NCBI RefSeq assembly: GCF_011762185.1
Contig: NZ_JAASQJ010000004.1
Span: 62,001-126,000, forward strand
Length of the DNA stretch: 64,000 bases
Direction of reading: 5' to 3'
DNA from: Dyadobacter arcticus
Lineage (GTDB): Bacteria; Bacteroidota; Bacteroidia; Cytophagales; Spirosomataceae
This document shows, in pieces, positions 53,072 through 63,110 of this stretch. Position 1 is the stretch's first letter, and each line of letters begins with the position of its first letter. Position numbers and translations under genes: made by a program. The notes beneath the pieces are model-generated. The model was not told the origin of the DNA. It made no database searches and saw only the letters and a list, made by a program, of their open reading frames with translations.

Positions 53072-53926
53072 ATGTCTTTCCTGATCTCCCTTTATCATAA
53101 AACCTGCTACAATTATGACCGTCCGGTTTTTCTTTCGCCTCATATATTTCGCCTGAAACCGGCCGCCCATTCCCAGGCGATTATCAACAGTTATTCGTTT
53201 CATGTTGAGCCGCAGGAACATAAGGTACACTGGCAGCAGGATGTTAGCGGTAATTTTATAGCACGGGTCGATTTTGATAGGTCTATGGAAGAAATGTCTG
53301 TCGAGATAAGGCTGGACGCTACATTAACACCCACCAATCCATTCGATTTTTTGATTGATGACTACGCGTTAACGGCACCTTTTTTTTACCCGCCCCAAAC
53401 CAGGAATGACCTTTGGCCATATCTCGAAATAACAGATTACGGCTTTTTATTGTCGTCGCTGGTATCCAGGGCACAAAACCTCCGTGGCGATACCATCAGT
53501 TTTTTGGTGAACCTTAACAATCTCATTTATAAAGAGATCGCTTACAGCACAAGAATGGAAGAGGGTGTGCTGAGCAGCGAGCAAACCTTGCAAAATGGCA
53601 TTGGCGCCTGCCGCGATTCGGCCTGGCTTCAGGTACAGGTACTGCGGCACCTGGGGCTGGCAAGCCGTTTTGTGTCAGGTTATCTGGTACAGATTCTCGA
53701 AACCGGTGGCACCGGCTCTGTTGACTTGCATGCATGGGCTGAAGTGTACATTCCCGGTGCAGGCTGGATTGGTTTGGATGCTACCAGCGGCTTATTTGCC
53801 AGCGAGGGCCACATACCATTGGCATGCAGCCCCCGCCCCAAAGACGCAATGCCTGTAACAGGCACTACCGGCCCCACCATCTCAACCATTCATTACGAAA
53901 ATACCGTTTCGTACAAGGTGATATAG
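53072..53926 (+). CDS. Transglutaminase-like cysteine protease-fold protein
   Basis: From ATG 53072 it is 284 residues (the frame opens 13 codons earlier). An N-terminal beta domain (FLISLYHKTCYNYDRPVFLS; FRLKPAAHSQAIINSYSF) precedes the transglutaminase core: Cys180 in GIGACRDSAWLQVQVLRHLG, His220 in DLHAWAEVYIPGAGW and Asp236 in GLDATSG form the catalytic triad. It has no clear signal peptide. Such proteins cross-link or cleave peptides. The substrate is unknown. Confidence 0.9.
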   Translation: MSFLISLYHKTCYNYDRPVFLSPHIFRLKPAAHSQAIINSYSFHVEPQEHKVHWQQDVSGNFIARVDFDRSMEEMSVEIRLDATLTPTNPFDFLIDDYALTAPFFYPPQTRNDLWPYLEITDYGFLLSSLVSRAQNLRGDTISFLVNLNNLIYKEIAYSTRMEEGVLSSEQTLQNGIGACRDSAWLQVQVLRHLGLASRFVSGYLVQILETGGTGSVDLHAWAEVYIPGAGWIGLDATSGLFASEGHIPLACSPRPKDAMPVTGTTGPTISTIHYENTVSYKVI

Positions 53927-53963
53927 CTTAGAATAATATCTTCAAAAAGTGCTTAGGGCGTGT

Positions 53964-54410
53964 CTACTCCTTGGGTTTGTTTGTGGCCACCATACTCGCA
54001 ATCTTCCATTCCCCATTGATTTTTTCGAGAAACCGGGCTTCTGCCGTATTGCTGGTGATCTTTTTCTCCTCGTTTTCGGTCTGTTGACTGAATGTCACGA
54101 ATGCTGCATTTCCGTTTACATGGATATTCCAATCGGTGCGAATGTTATTGTTTTTGTGCGGCTTGGCATTTGCCCATCTTTGATCCATCGCTTTCCATAG
54201 ATTGTCGCCGGTAAGTAACATGCCATTGTAAAGAAATGATGCATAAGGCGTTTTCACCCAATGACTTAGGTAGGCCTTGTAATCGGCATTGTCGCTGGCC
54301 GTCTTTTCGTCTTCAATGGTTTTTACAATCGCCTTTTCATCAGCGGTTTGGGCAAAAGCGGCATGAACACAGATACTGGACAGAACGAAAATCAACAGAC
54401 GCTTTTTCAT
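53964..54410 (-). CDS. Secreted NTF2-like (DUF4440-type) protein
   Basis: From ATG 54410 it is 148 residues with a signal peptide (KKRLLIFVLSSICVHAAFAQ). The mature part matches the NTF2-like fold: EKAIVKTIEDEKTASDNADY, then KAYLSHWVKTPYASFLYNGM, and a long C-terminal strand pair (NGNAAFVTFSQQTENEEKKI; ARFLEKINGEWKIASMVAT). A hydrophobic-ligand or small-enzyme role is typical; nothing specific can be said. Monocistronic. Confidence 0.82.
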   Translation of the reverse strand: MKKRLLIFVLSSICVHAAFAQTADEKAIVKTIEDEKTASDNADYKAYLSHWVKTPYASFLYNGMLLTGDNLWKAMDQRWANAKPHKNNNIRTDWNIHVNGNAAFVTFSQQTENEEKKITSNTAEARFLEKINGEWKIASMVATNKPKE

Positions 54411-54684
54411 GTTTTTAAGTGTTTTTGTGAAAGAATTGCTTTGAATTGATAGCCAAATGTGCAGGATATCAAGGCGTTGAAGCAAACGTCGCAATGTGGG
54501 GAGAGGCGATCATTGAGTGAAGTACGCTAACTCTTGAGTGAACATATCACACGTTATTGCAGCTGGCCGATTTTACTTCCCTTAGAAACAGCATTAACTC
54601 CCTCAAAAAAATACCTGGTTCACCCGGTGCCTGTATTTAGAATGAAAGGAGAAATGCTACATTTAGGTTTAAAATCAGGGTATT

Positions 54685-56538
54685 ATGAGCAAACTCATCT
54701 GTGTCGTTATGTTTGTGGCAACGGCTTATTTGAGCTACGGGCAGGCGGGAAATCTAATACGCGAAAGTGACAGTCTGATGCGGATCTTGCCAATGTTAAC
54801 ATCCGACACCGCCAGGGTCGATGCCTTAGTAACAATCAGCAAGACCTGGATTTCTAGAGATCCGTCAAAAGGGATTCTGTACAATAAAGAAGCCATCGCC
54901 CTGGCCGAAAAGATCAACGATTCCGGGAGAAAAGGACAAGCAATGTTGGTGCTGGGTTATCAGTATAGTGTTTATGGCCAAACTGCGAAAGCGATCGAAA
55001 CTTTACAGGAAACGATCCACTTGGCACAACAAAACAAAAATTCGCAACTCGAACAAACAGCAGTAGCCTTTATTTCCACCGCTTACAGCAGGCAGGGCGA
55101 TCTGGAAAATGCACTTAAATACGCGTTGCAAGCATATCAGCATTTGTCAGCAGGCCCGCCTCAGAATCCTAACGAGGTCGAACATTATGCGGGGGCTTCC
55201 ATGAACCTGGGCGAAGTTTATTTGCGTCTTGGTATTTTGGATTCGGCGTATCACTATATCAGCCAGAGCTATGGCCATGTGGAGCAAGCGAGATTGACCA
55301 ACCGCTACTTTGCTTTTCATATCCCACTTTTGATGGGTGAAAATATCCTCAGGCTCAATCAGCCTCAGAAAGCGCTTGCATACATTAAGGAAGGCCTTAA
55401 GAATGCACAAAGCCTCAATGATAATACAGGCATTGTCGAAGGACAGCTGAACCTCGCCAACTATTACCAGCAAACCAACCAACCTGATTCTCTTGTATCC
55501 AATGCATTGCGTGCGCTCCATGGTGCGCAGCAGCTTAAAAAGTATGAGGCGATCAGGGAGGCGAGTTCAATGCTCAGAGAATGGTATGAGAAAAATAAGG
55601 ATCTTAAAAAAGCACTTTATTACAACGACATTACCAATGCTGCAAAGGATAGCCTGATCAACAAAGACCAGATCAAGGAAGGTCAGAAACTGATCTTCAA
55701 AGAACAGCAGTACCAGGAAAAGTTGACAAGCGCACGGACTGCTTACCAGAACCGGCTGATTGTTTATCTGTTAATTGGAGGACTGGCGATTTTCTTACTG
55801 GTTGCGGTGATCCTGTTTCTCAATAACCGCCGCAAGCAAAAAGATAACCAACTGCTGCAAAATGAGATCAAACTGCAGGAAGCGGAATTTGTAGGCAAGC
55901 TGGCGGAAACAGAAATGACCGCATTGCGCGCGCAGATGAACCCGCATTTTATTTTCAATTGCCTCAATTCCATTAAGTTATATACGCTGGAAAATAATTC
56001 CGTAAGTGCGTCTGAATTTTTGACCAAGTTTTCACGGCTGATCCGATTGGTATTAGAAAACTCTCGTTCTGAAAAAGTTACCCTCGACAATGAGCTCGAA
56101 ACCTTGCAGCTTTACATTGAAATGGAAGCCATGCGGTTTAAGAATAAAGTGAAGTATCAAATTCAGGTTGATGAAAACATTGATACCCAATACATTGAAA
56201 TTCCGCCATTACTATTGCAGCCTTACGTGGAAAACGCGATCTGGCATGGTCTGATGCAAAAAGAAGAGGGCGGGACATTATCTATTGCGGTGAGTCTGGT
56301 GAATGAAAGCACTTTGCAAGTTAACATCACGGACGATGGAATTGGTCGCGCCGCCGCTTCTGAGCTGAAAAGCAAATCGGCTACCCGACATAAATCATTT
56401 GGTCTTAAAATGACCTCCGAACGCATTGGGCTGATCAATAAATTGTATAATTCGGAAACACAAGTCAGGATCCTGGATCTGGTGGACAGCGAAAACCAGC
56501 CGGCAGGAACAAGAGTGGAAGTGAACATACCCGTGTAA
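54685..56538 (+). CDS. TPR-type LytS sensor histidine kinase
   Basis: A 617-residue kinase with signal peptide at 1-20 (ends LSYGQ), TPR repeats at about 40-330 (AYSRQGDLENALKYALQAYQ and similar), a membrane helix near 353-372 (LIVYLLIGGLAIFLLVAVIL), a coiled segment, and a His_kinase domain with His421 (MNPHFIFNCLNSI) and a HATPase with LLLQPYVENAIWHGLMQKEE. It is 3 bp from its LytTR regulator. The sensory part in the periplasm would detect a ligand or partner protein. Confidence 0.93.
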   Translation: MSKLICVVMFVATAYLSYGQAGNLIRESDSLMRILPMLTSDTARVDALVTISKTWISRDPSKGILYNKEAIALAEKINDSGRKGQAMLVLGYQYSVYGQTAKAIETLQETIHLAQQNKNSQLEQTAVAFISTAYSRQGDLENALKYALQAYQHLSAGPPQNPNEVEHYAGASMNLGEVYLRLGILDSAYHYISQSYGHVEQARLTNRYFAFHIPLLMGENILRLNQPQKALAYIKEGLKNAQSLNDNTGIVEGQLNLANYYQQTNQPDSLVSNALRALHGAQQLKKYEAIREASSMLREWYEKNKDLKKALYYNDITNAAKDSLINKDQIKEGQKLIFKEQQYQEKLTSARTAYQNRLIVYLLIGGLAIFLLVAVILFLNNRRKQKDNQLLQNEIKLQEAEFVGKLAETEMTALRAQMNPHFIFNCLNSIKLYTLENNSVSASEFLTKFSRLIRLVLENSRSEKVTLDNELETLQLYIEMEAMRFKNKVKYQIQVDENIDTQYIEIPPLLLQPYVENAIWHGLMQKEEGGTLSIAVSLVNESTLQVNITDDGIGRAAASELKSKSATRHKSFGLKMTSERIGLINKLYNSETQVRILDLVDSENQPAGTRVEVNIPV

Positions 56539-56541
56539 ATC

Positions 56542-57294
56542 ATGAAAGCAATCATCATTGACGACGAACCTGACTGTGTGCGGCTCCTTGGGCTGCAACT
56601 AAAAATGTATTGCCCTCAGGTAAAGGTGGTTGCGGCTTGCACGGGAAGTGAAGAAGGCCTGGACGCCATTCGTGCTGAAAATCCGGACCTGGTATTTCTA
56701 GATATTGAAATGCCCAAAATGAATGGATTTCAACTTCTGGAAATGGTAGGTGACCTGGACTTCGCGGTGGTCTTCGTTACTGCTTATGACAAATTTGCTA
56801 TTAAAGCCTTTAAATTCAGCGCGATAGATTACTTACTTAAACCTACTGACGCCAAGGATTTGCAAGCAGCAGTTCACAAAGCCGAACGCACCCTGCGCAC
56901 CGATAACCGCCAGATCGATCTGCTCAAAGAACATCTCAGGCCTGCTCATAACATATCCAAGCCCTTTCCTGATAAAATCGCCCTGCCGCACCAGAACGGC
57001 GTGGTGTTTGTGGAGTTGAAGAATGTGCTCTATTGCCAGGCCAATGACAATTACACCTATTTTTTCCTGCCAAATGGTCAGAAATATCTTGTTTCCAAGA
57101 CATTAAGAAATATTCAGGACATTTTGGAAGAACGTAATTTCCTGCGGGTAAGTCGTCAACACCTCGTCAATCTCGATCACATTGCGAAATTCATGAAAGG
57201 CGAGGGCAGCTATCTGGTTATGTCCGACGGTTTCAGTATTCCCGTTGCAAAGAGCCAGAAAGATAAGCTTGTGGAACGCTTCGGCTGGATTTGA
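56542..57294 (+). CDS. LytTR-family response regulator
   Basis: A 250-residue regulator: receiver domain with Asp7-Asp8 and phospho-acceptor Asp54 (VFLDIEMPKM), then LytTR domain (VLYCQANDNYTYFFLPNGQK; FLRVSRQHLVNLDHIAKFMK). It is immediately downstream of the TPR kinase. The glycosidase gene starts 51 bp after its stop on the same strand, so one transcript may cover all three and the pair could regulate carbohydrate use (inference). Confidence 0.93.
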   Translation: MKAIIIDDEPDCVRLLGLQLKMYCPQVKVVAACTGSEEGLDAIRAENPDLVFLDIEMPKMNGFQLLEMVGDLDFAVVFVTAYDKFAIKAFKFSAIDYLLKPTDAKDLQAAVHKAERTLRTDNRQIDLLKEHLRPAHNISKPFPDKIALPHQNGVVFVELKNVLYCQANDNYTYFFLPNGQKYLVSKTLRNIQDILEERNFLRVSRQHLVNLDHIAKFMKGEGSYLVMSDGFSIPVAKSQKDKLVERFGWI

Positions 57295-57345
57295 GTAAAC
57301 TTCCACGTAATTCTGTTTTTGAGGTTATCACAGAAAATCTCAATT

Positions 57346-59040
57346 ATGTTCTTTAAAAACAGGATTACCACGCTGCTGCAAGTCATTTTATGCTTCGCAT
57401 GGATTGTTTCCGCAAATGCACAGGACAATAAAATTGTAATTGAAGTTGATCTGGCCAAATCAAAGGGGCCGATGAAGCCGATCTGGGCCTGGTTCGGGTA
57501 CGACGAACCTAACTATACCTATATGAAGGACGGCAAAAAATTGCTTTCCGAAATTTCACAACTCAGTAAAGTGCCTGTGAATGTGCGGGTTCACAGTCTT
57601 TTGGTAACCGGCGACGGAACTGCCGCCCTGAAATGGGGATCGACCAATGCATACACCGAAGATGCCAGTGGGAAATCAGTTTACGACTGGACCATTGTTG
57701 ATAAAATATTTGATACCTACATTGAACGCGGTATGAAACCCATCGCGCAGATCGGGTTTATGCCAGAAGCACTTTCTTCGAAACCACAGCCTTATCGCCA
57801 TTTCTGGAAACCCGGGGATAACTACAACGACATTTATACCGGCTGGGCTTACCCGCCCAAAGACTATAACAAGTGGGCTGAACTGGTTTATCAATGGGTC
57901 AAACATTCGGTGGCCAGATATGGGCAAAAAGAAGTGGAAAGCTGGTATTGGGAGCTTTGGAACGAGCCTAACATTGGCTACTGGAAGGGCACGACCGAAG
58001 AATACATCAAAATGTATGATTACACGGCTGACGCGGTAAAACGTGCTTTGCCAACTGCAAAAATCGGTGGCCCCGAAACAACCGGGCCATCCTGGGATAA
58101 GGCGCAGGCCTTTTTGCAGGCATTTCTGGACCATGTTACAAACGGAAAAAATTACGTAACAGGCAAAACGGGTTCGCCGATTGATTTCATCACATTCCAT
58201 GCAAAAGGTGCCCCCAAAGTCGTCGATGGCCATGTGCAAATGAATATGGGAACACAATTTCGCGACATTGACAAAGGTTTTGAAACGGTGGCGTCTTATC
58301 CGACATTGAAGAAATTGCCGATTATCATTGGCGAATCGGATCCCGAAGGCTGCGCGGCTTGTTCGGAAGACCTGCATCCGCAAAATGCTTACCGCAACGG
58401 AACGGTATATTCGAGTTATACCGCGGCTTCTTTTGCGCGAAAGTTTGATCTTGCCGAAAACAGGGGTGTCAACTTATTGGGAGCAGTTACCTGGGCGTTT
58501 GAATTTGAAGATCAGGCCTGGTTTCGCGGGTTCCGTGATTTGGCGACCAATGGCGTCGATAAGCCGGTGCTTAATGTTTTCAGGATGTTTGGGATGATGG
58601 AGGGAAACCGGGTGGAAGTGAAACAAAATCTTGCCTATGATTTCAAGAAAGTAAGGGATGAAAGCGTTCGCGACCGGCCCGATGTCAACGCTTTTGCAAC
58701 AAAGGATAGCAAATCTGCGGCCATTATGGTCTGGAATTACCACGACGACAATTTACCGGCGCCAGATGCGGAAGTGGATTTGAAAATCAACGGATTGCCT
58801 TCTCAAAAACTTTTAATGCATCATTACCGCATCGACAGCCAGAATAGCAATGCTTATGAAGCCTGGAAAAAGATGGGATCTCCAAAAAGCCCATCGACTG
58901 AACAGATCGCGAAGCTTGAAAAAGCGGGACAGTTGCAAATGCTGACTTCGCCAGAATGGATCAATCCAAAAAATGGTGTGGCGAACATTAAAGTACTGCT
59001 GCCAAGGCAAGGCGTTTCGCTTCTGAAATTCAGCTGGTGA
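57346..59040 (+). CDS. GH39-type beta-glycosidase (xylosidase-like)
   Basis: From ATG 57346 it is 564 residues with a signal peptide (FKNRITTLLQVILCFAWIVS, ending NAQ). The glycosidase fold shows WYWELWNEPNIGYW with acid/base Glu207 and IIGESDPEGCAACSEDL with nucleophile Glu330, the clan-A arrangement of GH39 beta-xylosidases and related enzymes. A C-terminal beta domain covers about 430-564. It is predicted to be periplasmic and to remove xylose or similar residues from plant oligosaccharides. Downstream of a TPR-LytS/LytTR pair on the same strand. Confidence 0.86.
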   Translation: MFFKNRITTLLQVILCFAWIVSANAQDNKIVIEVDLAKSKGPMKPIWAWFGYDEPNYTYMKDGKKLLSEISQLSKVPVNVRVHSLLVTGDGTAALKWGSTNAYTEDASGKSVYDWTIVDKIFDTYIERGMKPIAQIGFMPEALSSKPQPYRHFWKPGDNYNDIYTGWAYPPKDYNKWAELVYQWVKHSVARYGQKEVESWYWELWNEPNIGYWKGTTEEYIKMYDYTADAVKRALPTAKIGGPETTGPSWDKAQAFLQAFLDHVTNGKNYVTGKTGSPIDFITFHAKGAPKVVDGHVQMNMGTQFRDIDKGFETVASYPTLKKLPIIIGESDPEGCAACSEDLHPQNAYRNGTVYSSYTAASFARKFDLAENRGVNLLGAVTWAFEFEDQAWFRGFRDLATNGVDKPVLNVFRMFGMMEGNRVEVKQNLAYDFKKVRDESVRDRPDVNAFATKDSKSAAIMVWNYHDDNLPAPDAEVDLKINGLPSQKLLMHHYRIDSQNSNAYEAWKKMGSPKSPSTEQIAKLEKAGQLQMLTSPEWINPKNGVANIKVLLPRQGVSLLKFSW

Positions 59041-59140
59041 TTTGCAGTGTTGATTTTGAATGTCCTGCATTATCAAATTGTGAAGTCAGTACAGATATTA
59101 GATCGCTTCCTATTTTTGTATCCAGCACTTTTCATCAATC

Positions 59141-60160
59141 ATGAGAAAATTATTTATATTTTCCTTCCTCTGCTTCGCGATCATCGGTTGCCGCAATGGA
59201 AAGCAAACGACTACAACTGCCCAAAGTCAACCCACTGTTACTACGATAGCATTTGGTTCTTGCAGCGATGAAAAGAGGCCACAGCCGTTATGGGACGATA
59301 TTATTAACCAAAAACCGGATGTTTGGATTTGGCTGGGAGATAATATTTATGGCGATTCGGAAAGCATGGATACCCTGAAAGCGAAGTACGATAAACAGAA
59401 GTCCAATCCGGTTTATAGTCAATTAAGAAAAGCAACAAAGGTGATTGGCGTGTGGGATGACCATGATTACGGAGTGAACGATGGCGGGAAGGAGTATCCC
59501 AAAAGAAAAGAGAGCCAGCAGCTTATGCTCGATTTCATGGATGTACCGGCCGGCAGTCCTTTGCGAACACAGGAAGGGGGTTACTCTTCGCATGTTTATG
59601 GTTCCAACGGTAAAAAGGTGAAGGTGATCTTGCTGGATGGAAGGTATTTTCGGGACCCCTTAAAAAAGAATGGAAAGGACAATGTTGCGGATCCCTCGGG
59701 AGATATACTTGGAGAAACCCAATGGAAATGGCTTGAAAATGAACTTACTGGTTCGAATGCCGACATCCACATAATCGGCTGCGGCGTGCAGTTCCTGGCA
59801 GAGGAGCATGTTTACGAAAAGTGGGGCAATTTCCCCACTGCCCGGAAGCAGTTTCTGGATTTGCTTGGCAAAACAAAACCAAAAGGAGCAATGCTGATCA
59901 GCGGCGACCGCCACATTGCCGAACTGGCAAAAGTGCGTGTTCCCGGCCTGGATTACGATTTGTACGACATCACCAGCAGCGGCCTGACCCACGTTTCCAA
60001 AGCGCATGAAGAACCAAACAAATACCGAGTAGGAAACATGGTAGCAGAGCTAAATTATGGCTTGATCGCCATAGATTGGAACAGCAAACCGCTGAAAGCA
60101 ACGGTTAAAATAAATGGTGATAACCAGGTCACCTATCTGACGCAGGGGATTGTTTTTTGA
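59141..60160 (+). CDS. PhoD-like phosphatase, lipoprotein
   Basis: A 339-residue lipoprotein with lipobox AIIGC (Cys17). The metallophosphatase motifs are in order: FGSCSDEKRPQPLWDDI, WIWLGDNIYGD, IGVWDDHDYGVND, then SGDRHIAEL near residue 255. These match the PhoD/alkaline phosphatase D-like family, which uses metal ions to hydrolyse phosphodiesters. It is anchored in the outer membrane or periplasm. Monocistronic. Confidence 0.88.
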   Translation: MRKLFIFSFLCFAIIGCRNGKQTTTTAQSQPTVTTIAFGSCSDEKRPQPLWDDIINQKPDVWIWLGDNIYGDSESMDTLKAKYDKQKSNPVYSQLRKATKVIGVWDDHDYGVNDGGKEYPKRKESQQLMLDFMDVPAGSPLRTQEGGYSSHVYGSNGKKVKVILLDGRYFRDPLKKNGKDNVADPSGDILGETQWKWLENELTGSNADIHIIGCGVQFLAEEHVYEKWGNFPTARKQFLDLLGKTKPKGAMLISGDRHIAELAKVRVPGLDYDLYDITSSGLTHVSKAHEEPNKYRVGNMVAELNYGLIAIDWNSKPLKATVKINGDNQVTYLTQGIVF

Positions 60161-60270
60161 GGATAGCCGTTATCATACACCAATATAACCTCTTTGCAAT
60201 CAGTAGTTTAGATACCGAATGTGCTTTGTGCTTAACACGGTTCAAGAAATGAATCAGGTAGCAACCATTC

Positions 60271-61233
60271 ATGGATATGTCTGATAGCCGCAGGGAATTT
60301 ATCCGAAAATCGCTCTTGCTCTCCGGGGCTGCGGGGCTTGATGTACCATCCGTTTTAAAAGAGAAATCCCCGGTTGCGCCGGATGGCGACCGATTGGTTC
60401 TGTTAGGAACACAAGGCGGTCCATTTATCCGATCCTACAAGCAGAGCCCATCCGCGAACCTTATCGTGTACAAAAATGCGCCTATCGTGATCGATGCAGG
60501 TTATGGGGTTACGTTTAAACTCAGGGATGCAGGGGTTAACCTTTCGGCCTTGAAATATATTTTCATCACCCATCATCATTCCGACCACAACCTCGAACTT
60601 GGCACATTGCTTTACAACGCCTGGATTGCCGGGTTAAAGGAACCTATTCATGTATACGCACCCGTCGGTGTAAAGCATTTGTTACATCATTATTGGGAAT
60701 CCAACAGCTTTGATATTGACATTAGGATAAAGGACGAAGGCAGGGCCGACATCCGAACATTGGTCGTCAGTCATGAAATAGCAGAAGGGACACTTATAAC
60801 GAATGCTGATATGGAAGTCAGCGCATTGAAAAACATCCATCCGCCTATTACCGAGAGTTTCGCGTTCAAATTCAAACTAGGTGAAAAACGCGTAGTCTTT
60901 TCGGGTGATACTGCTTATTGTGAGCCACTTGTATCATTCGCTTCCGGGGCAGATTATCTGGTTCATGAAGTCATGAATGGGAAGGCAGTGGAAGAAATGG
61001 TGAAAAGACGGCCCAATGCGAGTAAGCTAAAAGCAAGTATCCTCTCACACCATACGCTCGCAGAAGATGTAGGAAAAATTGCGCAGGAGGCAAAAGTAAA
61101 GAACCTCGTATTAAACCATTTTGTGCCACCCGACGATCAGACACTCACGGACCAGGTCTGGATCGATTCAGTCCGCAGTACGTTTCCGGGGAACATCATT
61201 GTTGGGAAGGATTTGATGCAGCTTGGTTTGTGA
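60271..61233 (+). CDS. Tat-exported metallo-beta-lactamase-fold hydrolase
   Basis: A 320-residue protein. The Tat signal is SRREFIRKSLLLSGAAGLD. The zinc site is HxHxDH at His101 and His103, Asp105 and His106 (ITHHHSDHNLELG). VFSGDTAYCEPLVSF and a late KNLVLNHFVPP supply the remaining zinc ligands. Sequence style is like RNase Z-type or arylsulfatase-type MBL proteins, but an exported enzyme is more likely to act on a small ester or lactone; the substrate is unknown. Confidence 0.88.
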   Translation: MDMSDSRREFIRKSLLLSGAAGLDVPSVLKEKSPVAPDGDRLVLLGTQGGPFIRSYKQSPSANLIVYKNAPIVIDAGYGVTFKLRDAGVNLSALKYIFITHHHSDHNLELGTLLYNAWIAGLKEPIHVYAPVGVKHLLHHYWESNSFDIDIRIKDEGRADIRTLVVSHEIAEGTLITNADMEVSALKNIHPPITESFAFKFKLGEKRVVFSGDTAYCEPLVSFASGADYLVHEVMNGKAVEEMVKRRPNASKLKASILSHHTLAEDVGKIAQEAKVKNLVLNHFVPPDDQTLTDQVWIDSVRSTFPGNIIVGKDLMQLGL

Positions 61234-61418
61234 GGGGGGATTTCGCTTAGGCTGTATGCCGGGCACGGCTTCCCTATAATTTTTCAGGCGCACTGCATAT
61301 GAATTATCTTTTGCTCGAAAACACTTATGAAAGTGATGGGAAGAAGATTACTATTGTCCTGCGGAATGTGATGAAGGAGAATAAAACGATTGATATAAGC
61401 CCTTACAAAAAGTACATA

Positions 61419-62864
61419 TCATTTAGGCGCAGCACCCAATTCTTTCAGACGGTTCCGCGATTCTTCACTCTTAGGATTAATCATTAAAACCTTTCTGAAC
61501 CAAACAATTGCATCTTCCTTTCGCCCCAATGCCTCATACGTTTTGGCAAGCGTGATCAGCGGAAGGTCACGGTCGGCGAATTCGGCGGCATTGTTTTCAG
61601 CCATAATCCGGGCGTCCTCGTACCGTTTCATTGTGTATAATTGATTGGCAAGAAAGTCCATGGATATCCAGTCAATGTAGTAATGTGCGGTATCTTTTTT
61701 CATGACTTTGTATTCGGCCACAGCTTCGCCCGCGCTCCTGGAAGCCATCATCGATTCAATTACTTTATGCACCGGCCGCTTCAAAGCGACAGGTTTATCA
61801 TAAAGTATTTTCATGAGATTGGTAGCAATCCCAAAAAAATGGGTTGGTGAACTGTTGCAAAGAAATACAACCAGACTATTAGTAGACGGCACCCTGATCA
61901 GGAAGGAAATGAAGCCTTCTGTCATTCCAAGGTGGTAATTGGCGAAAACACTGTCTTTTGGAGTGTATTTAAAGTTTTGATTAAACCATCCGAAACCATA
62001 ACGCCACGGCTTAATACCTGGCGTAAACATGTCATCGGTCAACTTTTTATTGAGCAATGTATTGTTACTGATCCCATTGTGTAATTTAAAAAGATCTTCC
62101 ACGGTTGAATAGAGATCGCCCGTACCCATTGTGTTGGACTGGTCCCGGAAATCAGAACTATTGTAGCCGCCCGGAATGTAGTCGTAGCCGGTAGCACGTT
62201 TTGCAACGATCTGCGTGTGGAGATATGAGCCTGAATCCTTCATATCCAGCTTATCGAATATGTCTTCTTTCATCAATTCCGCATACGATTTGCCCGTGAC
62301 TTTTTCCATGATATAACCGAGCGTAAAATAACCCCAGCTGCTATAATAGTAACTGCTTCCCGGCTCGAAAACCAGCGTGGAATCCATGTACAGCCTTGTG
62401 TATTGTTCCCTGGTAAAGCTCTGCCTGCTGATCCGCGGGAAAAAGTCTTTGATCACATCATAATTCGGCATGCCGGAAGAGTGGCTCAGCAGCTGGCGGA
62501 TGGTGATCCGCTGCCCATTTTTCGCTGAAAATTCGGGAAGATAATCGGAAATCGTTTTGTCCAGGTCAATCAACCCCTTTTGCACCTGGATCAGCATCAG
62601 CATGGAGGTCAGGGGCTTGGATACCGAGCCAATCATGAATTTGGTATCCGTTGCATTGGGGATGTTCCATTCGCGGTTCGCAAGCCCATATGCACTCTTG
62701 TAAATAACTTTTCCTTGCTCAGCCACGAGAATGCTGCCGTCAAACATATTATAATCGTGGTAGGTATCCATGAGCTTAGCCAGCTTTTCGGCTTTGTTTT
62801 GTGCAAAGCAAATCACGGACGGCAAAATCAAAAAGCATGGCAAAATGAAAGCACATTTTCTCAT
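61419..62864 (-). CDS. Exported class C beta-lactamase/esterase-like serine hydrolase with TPR tail
   Basis: From ATG 62864 it is 481 residues with signal peptide (RKCAFILPCFLILPSVICFA, ends Q). The beta-lactamase fold has S80-V-S-K83 (IGSVSKPLTS) as nucleophile and general base, a tyrosine-containing YYYSSWGYFTLGY motif, and YHLGMTEGF as third box. The last 90 residues form tetratricopeptide-like helices (YEDARIMAENNAAEFADRDL; LAKTYEALGRKEDAIVWFRK). It is probably a periplasmic peptidase or esterase; there is no evidence of antibiotic hydrolysis. Confidence 0.9.
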   Translation of the reverse strand: MRKCAFILPCFLILPSVICFAQNKAEKLAKLMDTYHDYNMFDGSILVAEQGKVIYKSAYGLANREWNIPNATDTKFMIGSVSKPLTSMLMLIQVQKGLIDLDKTISDYLPEFSAKNGQRITIRQLLSHSSGMPNYDVIKDFFPRISRQSFTREQYTRLYMDSTLVFEPGSSYYYSSWGYFTLGYIMEKVTGKSYAELMKEDIFDKLDMKDSGSYLHTQIVAKRATGYDYIPGGYNSSDFRDQSNTMGTGDLYSTVEDLFKLHNGISNNTLLNKKLTDDMFTPGIKPWRYGFGWFNQNFKYTPKDSVFANYHLGMTEGFISFLIRVPSTNSLVVFLCNSSPTHFFGIATNLMKILYDKPVALKRPVHKVIESMMASRSAGEAVAEYKVMKKDTAHYYIDWISMDFLANQLYTMKRYEDARIMAENNAAEFADRDLPLITLAKTYEALGRKEDAIVWFRKVLMINPKSEESRNRLKELGAAPK

Positions 62865-63110
62865 TTGACCTGGGTTTAAAAAAGCAAAATCATTGAAAAC
62901 AGAAAGGGTAACTATCAAATATACAGATTATATGTAAACTACTTAAAATGAGCATACTAACTCTGGACGGAGTGGAATAATTAGCAAAACGAGCGTAATA
63001 GCGTTACCTTACATGAGGGACTTTTGTAATCCCAAAGCATTAAGAATGAAGCAACCGTTTGGCTGTCTGACACTTGATTCTTATTGATCAACGTTTTAAA
63101 GGCTGCTGTG

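Noticed and set aside
57676-58383. 235-codon open frame on the minus strand
   Set aside because: It lies antisense within the GH39 gene, whose catalytic motifs are clear; the antisense translation resembles nothing.
61299-61487. 62-codon frame on the plus strand
   Set aside because: The first 45 residues look faintly protein-like, but it runs into the antisense strand of the serine hydrolase gene; at most a remnant.
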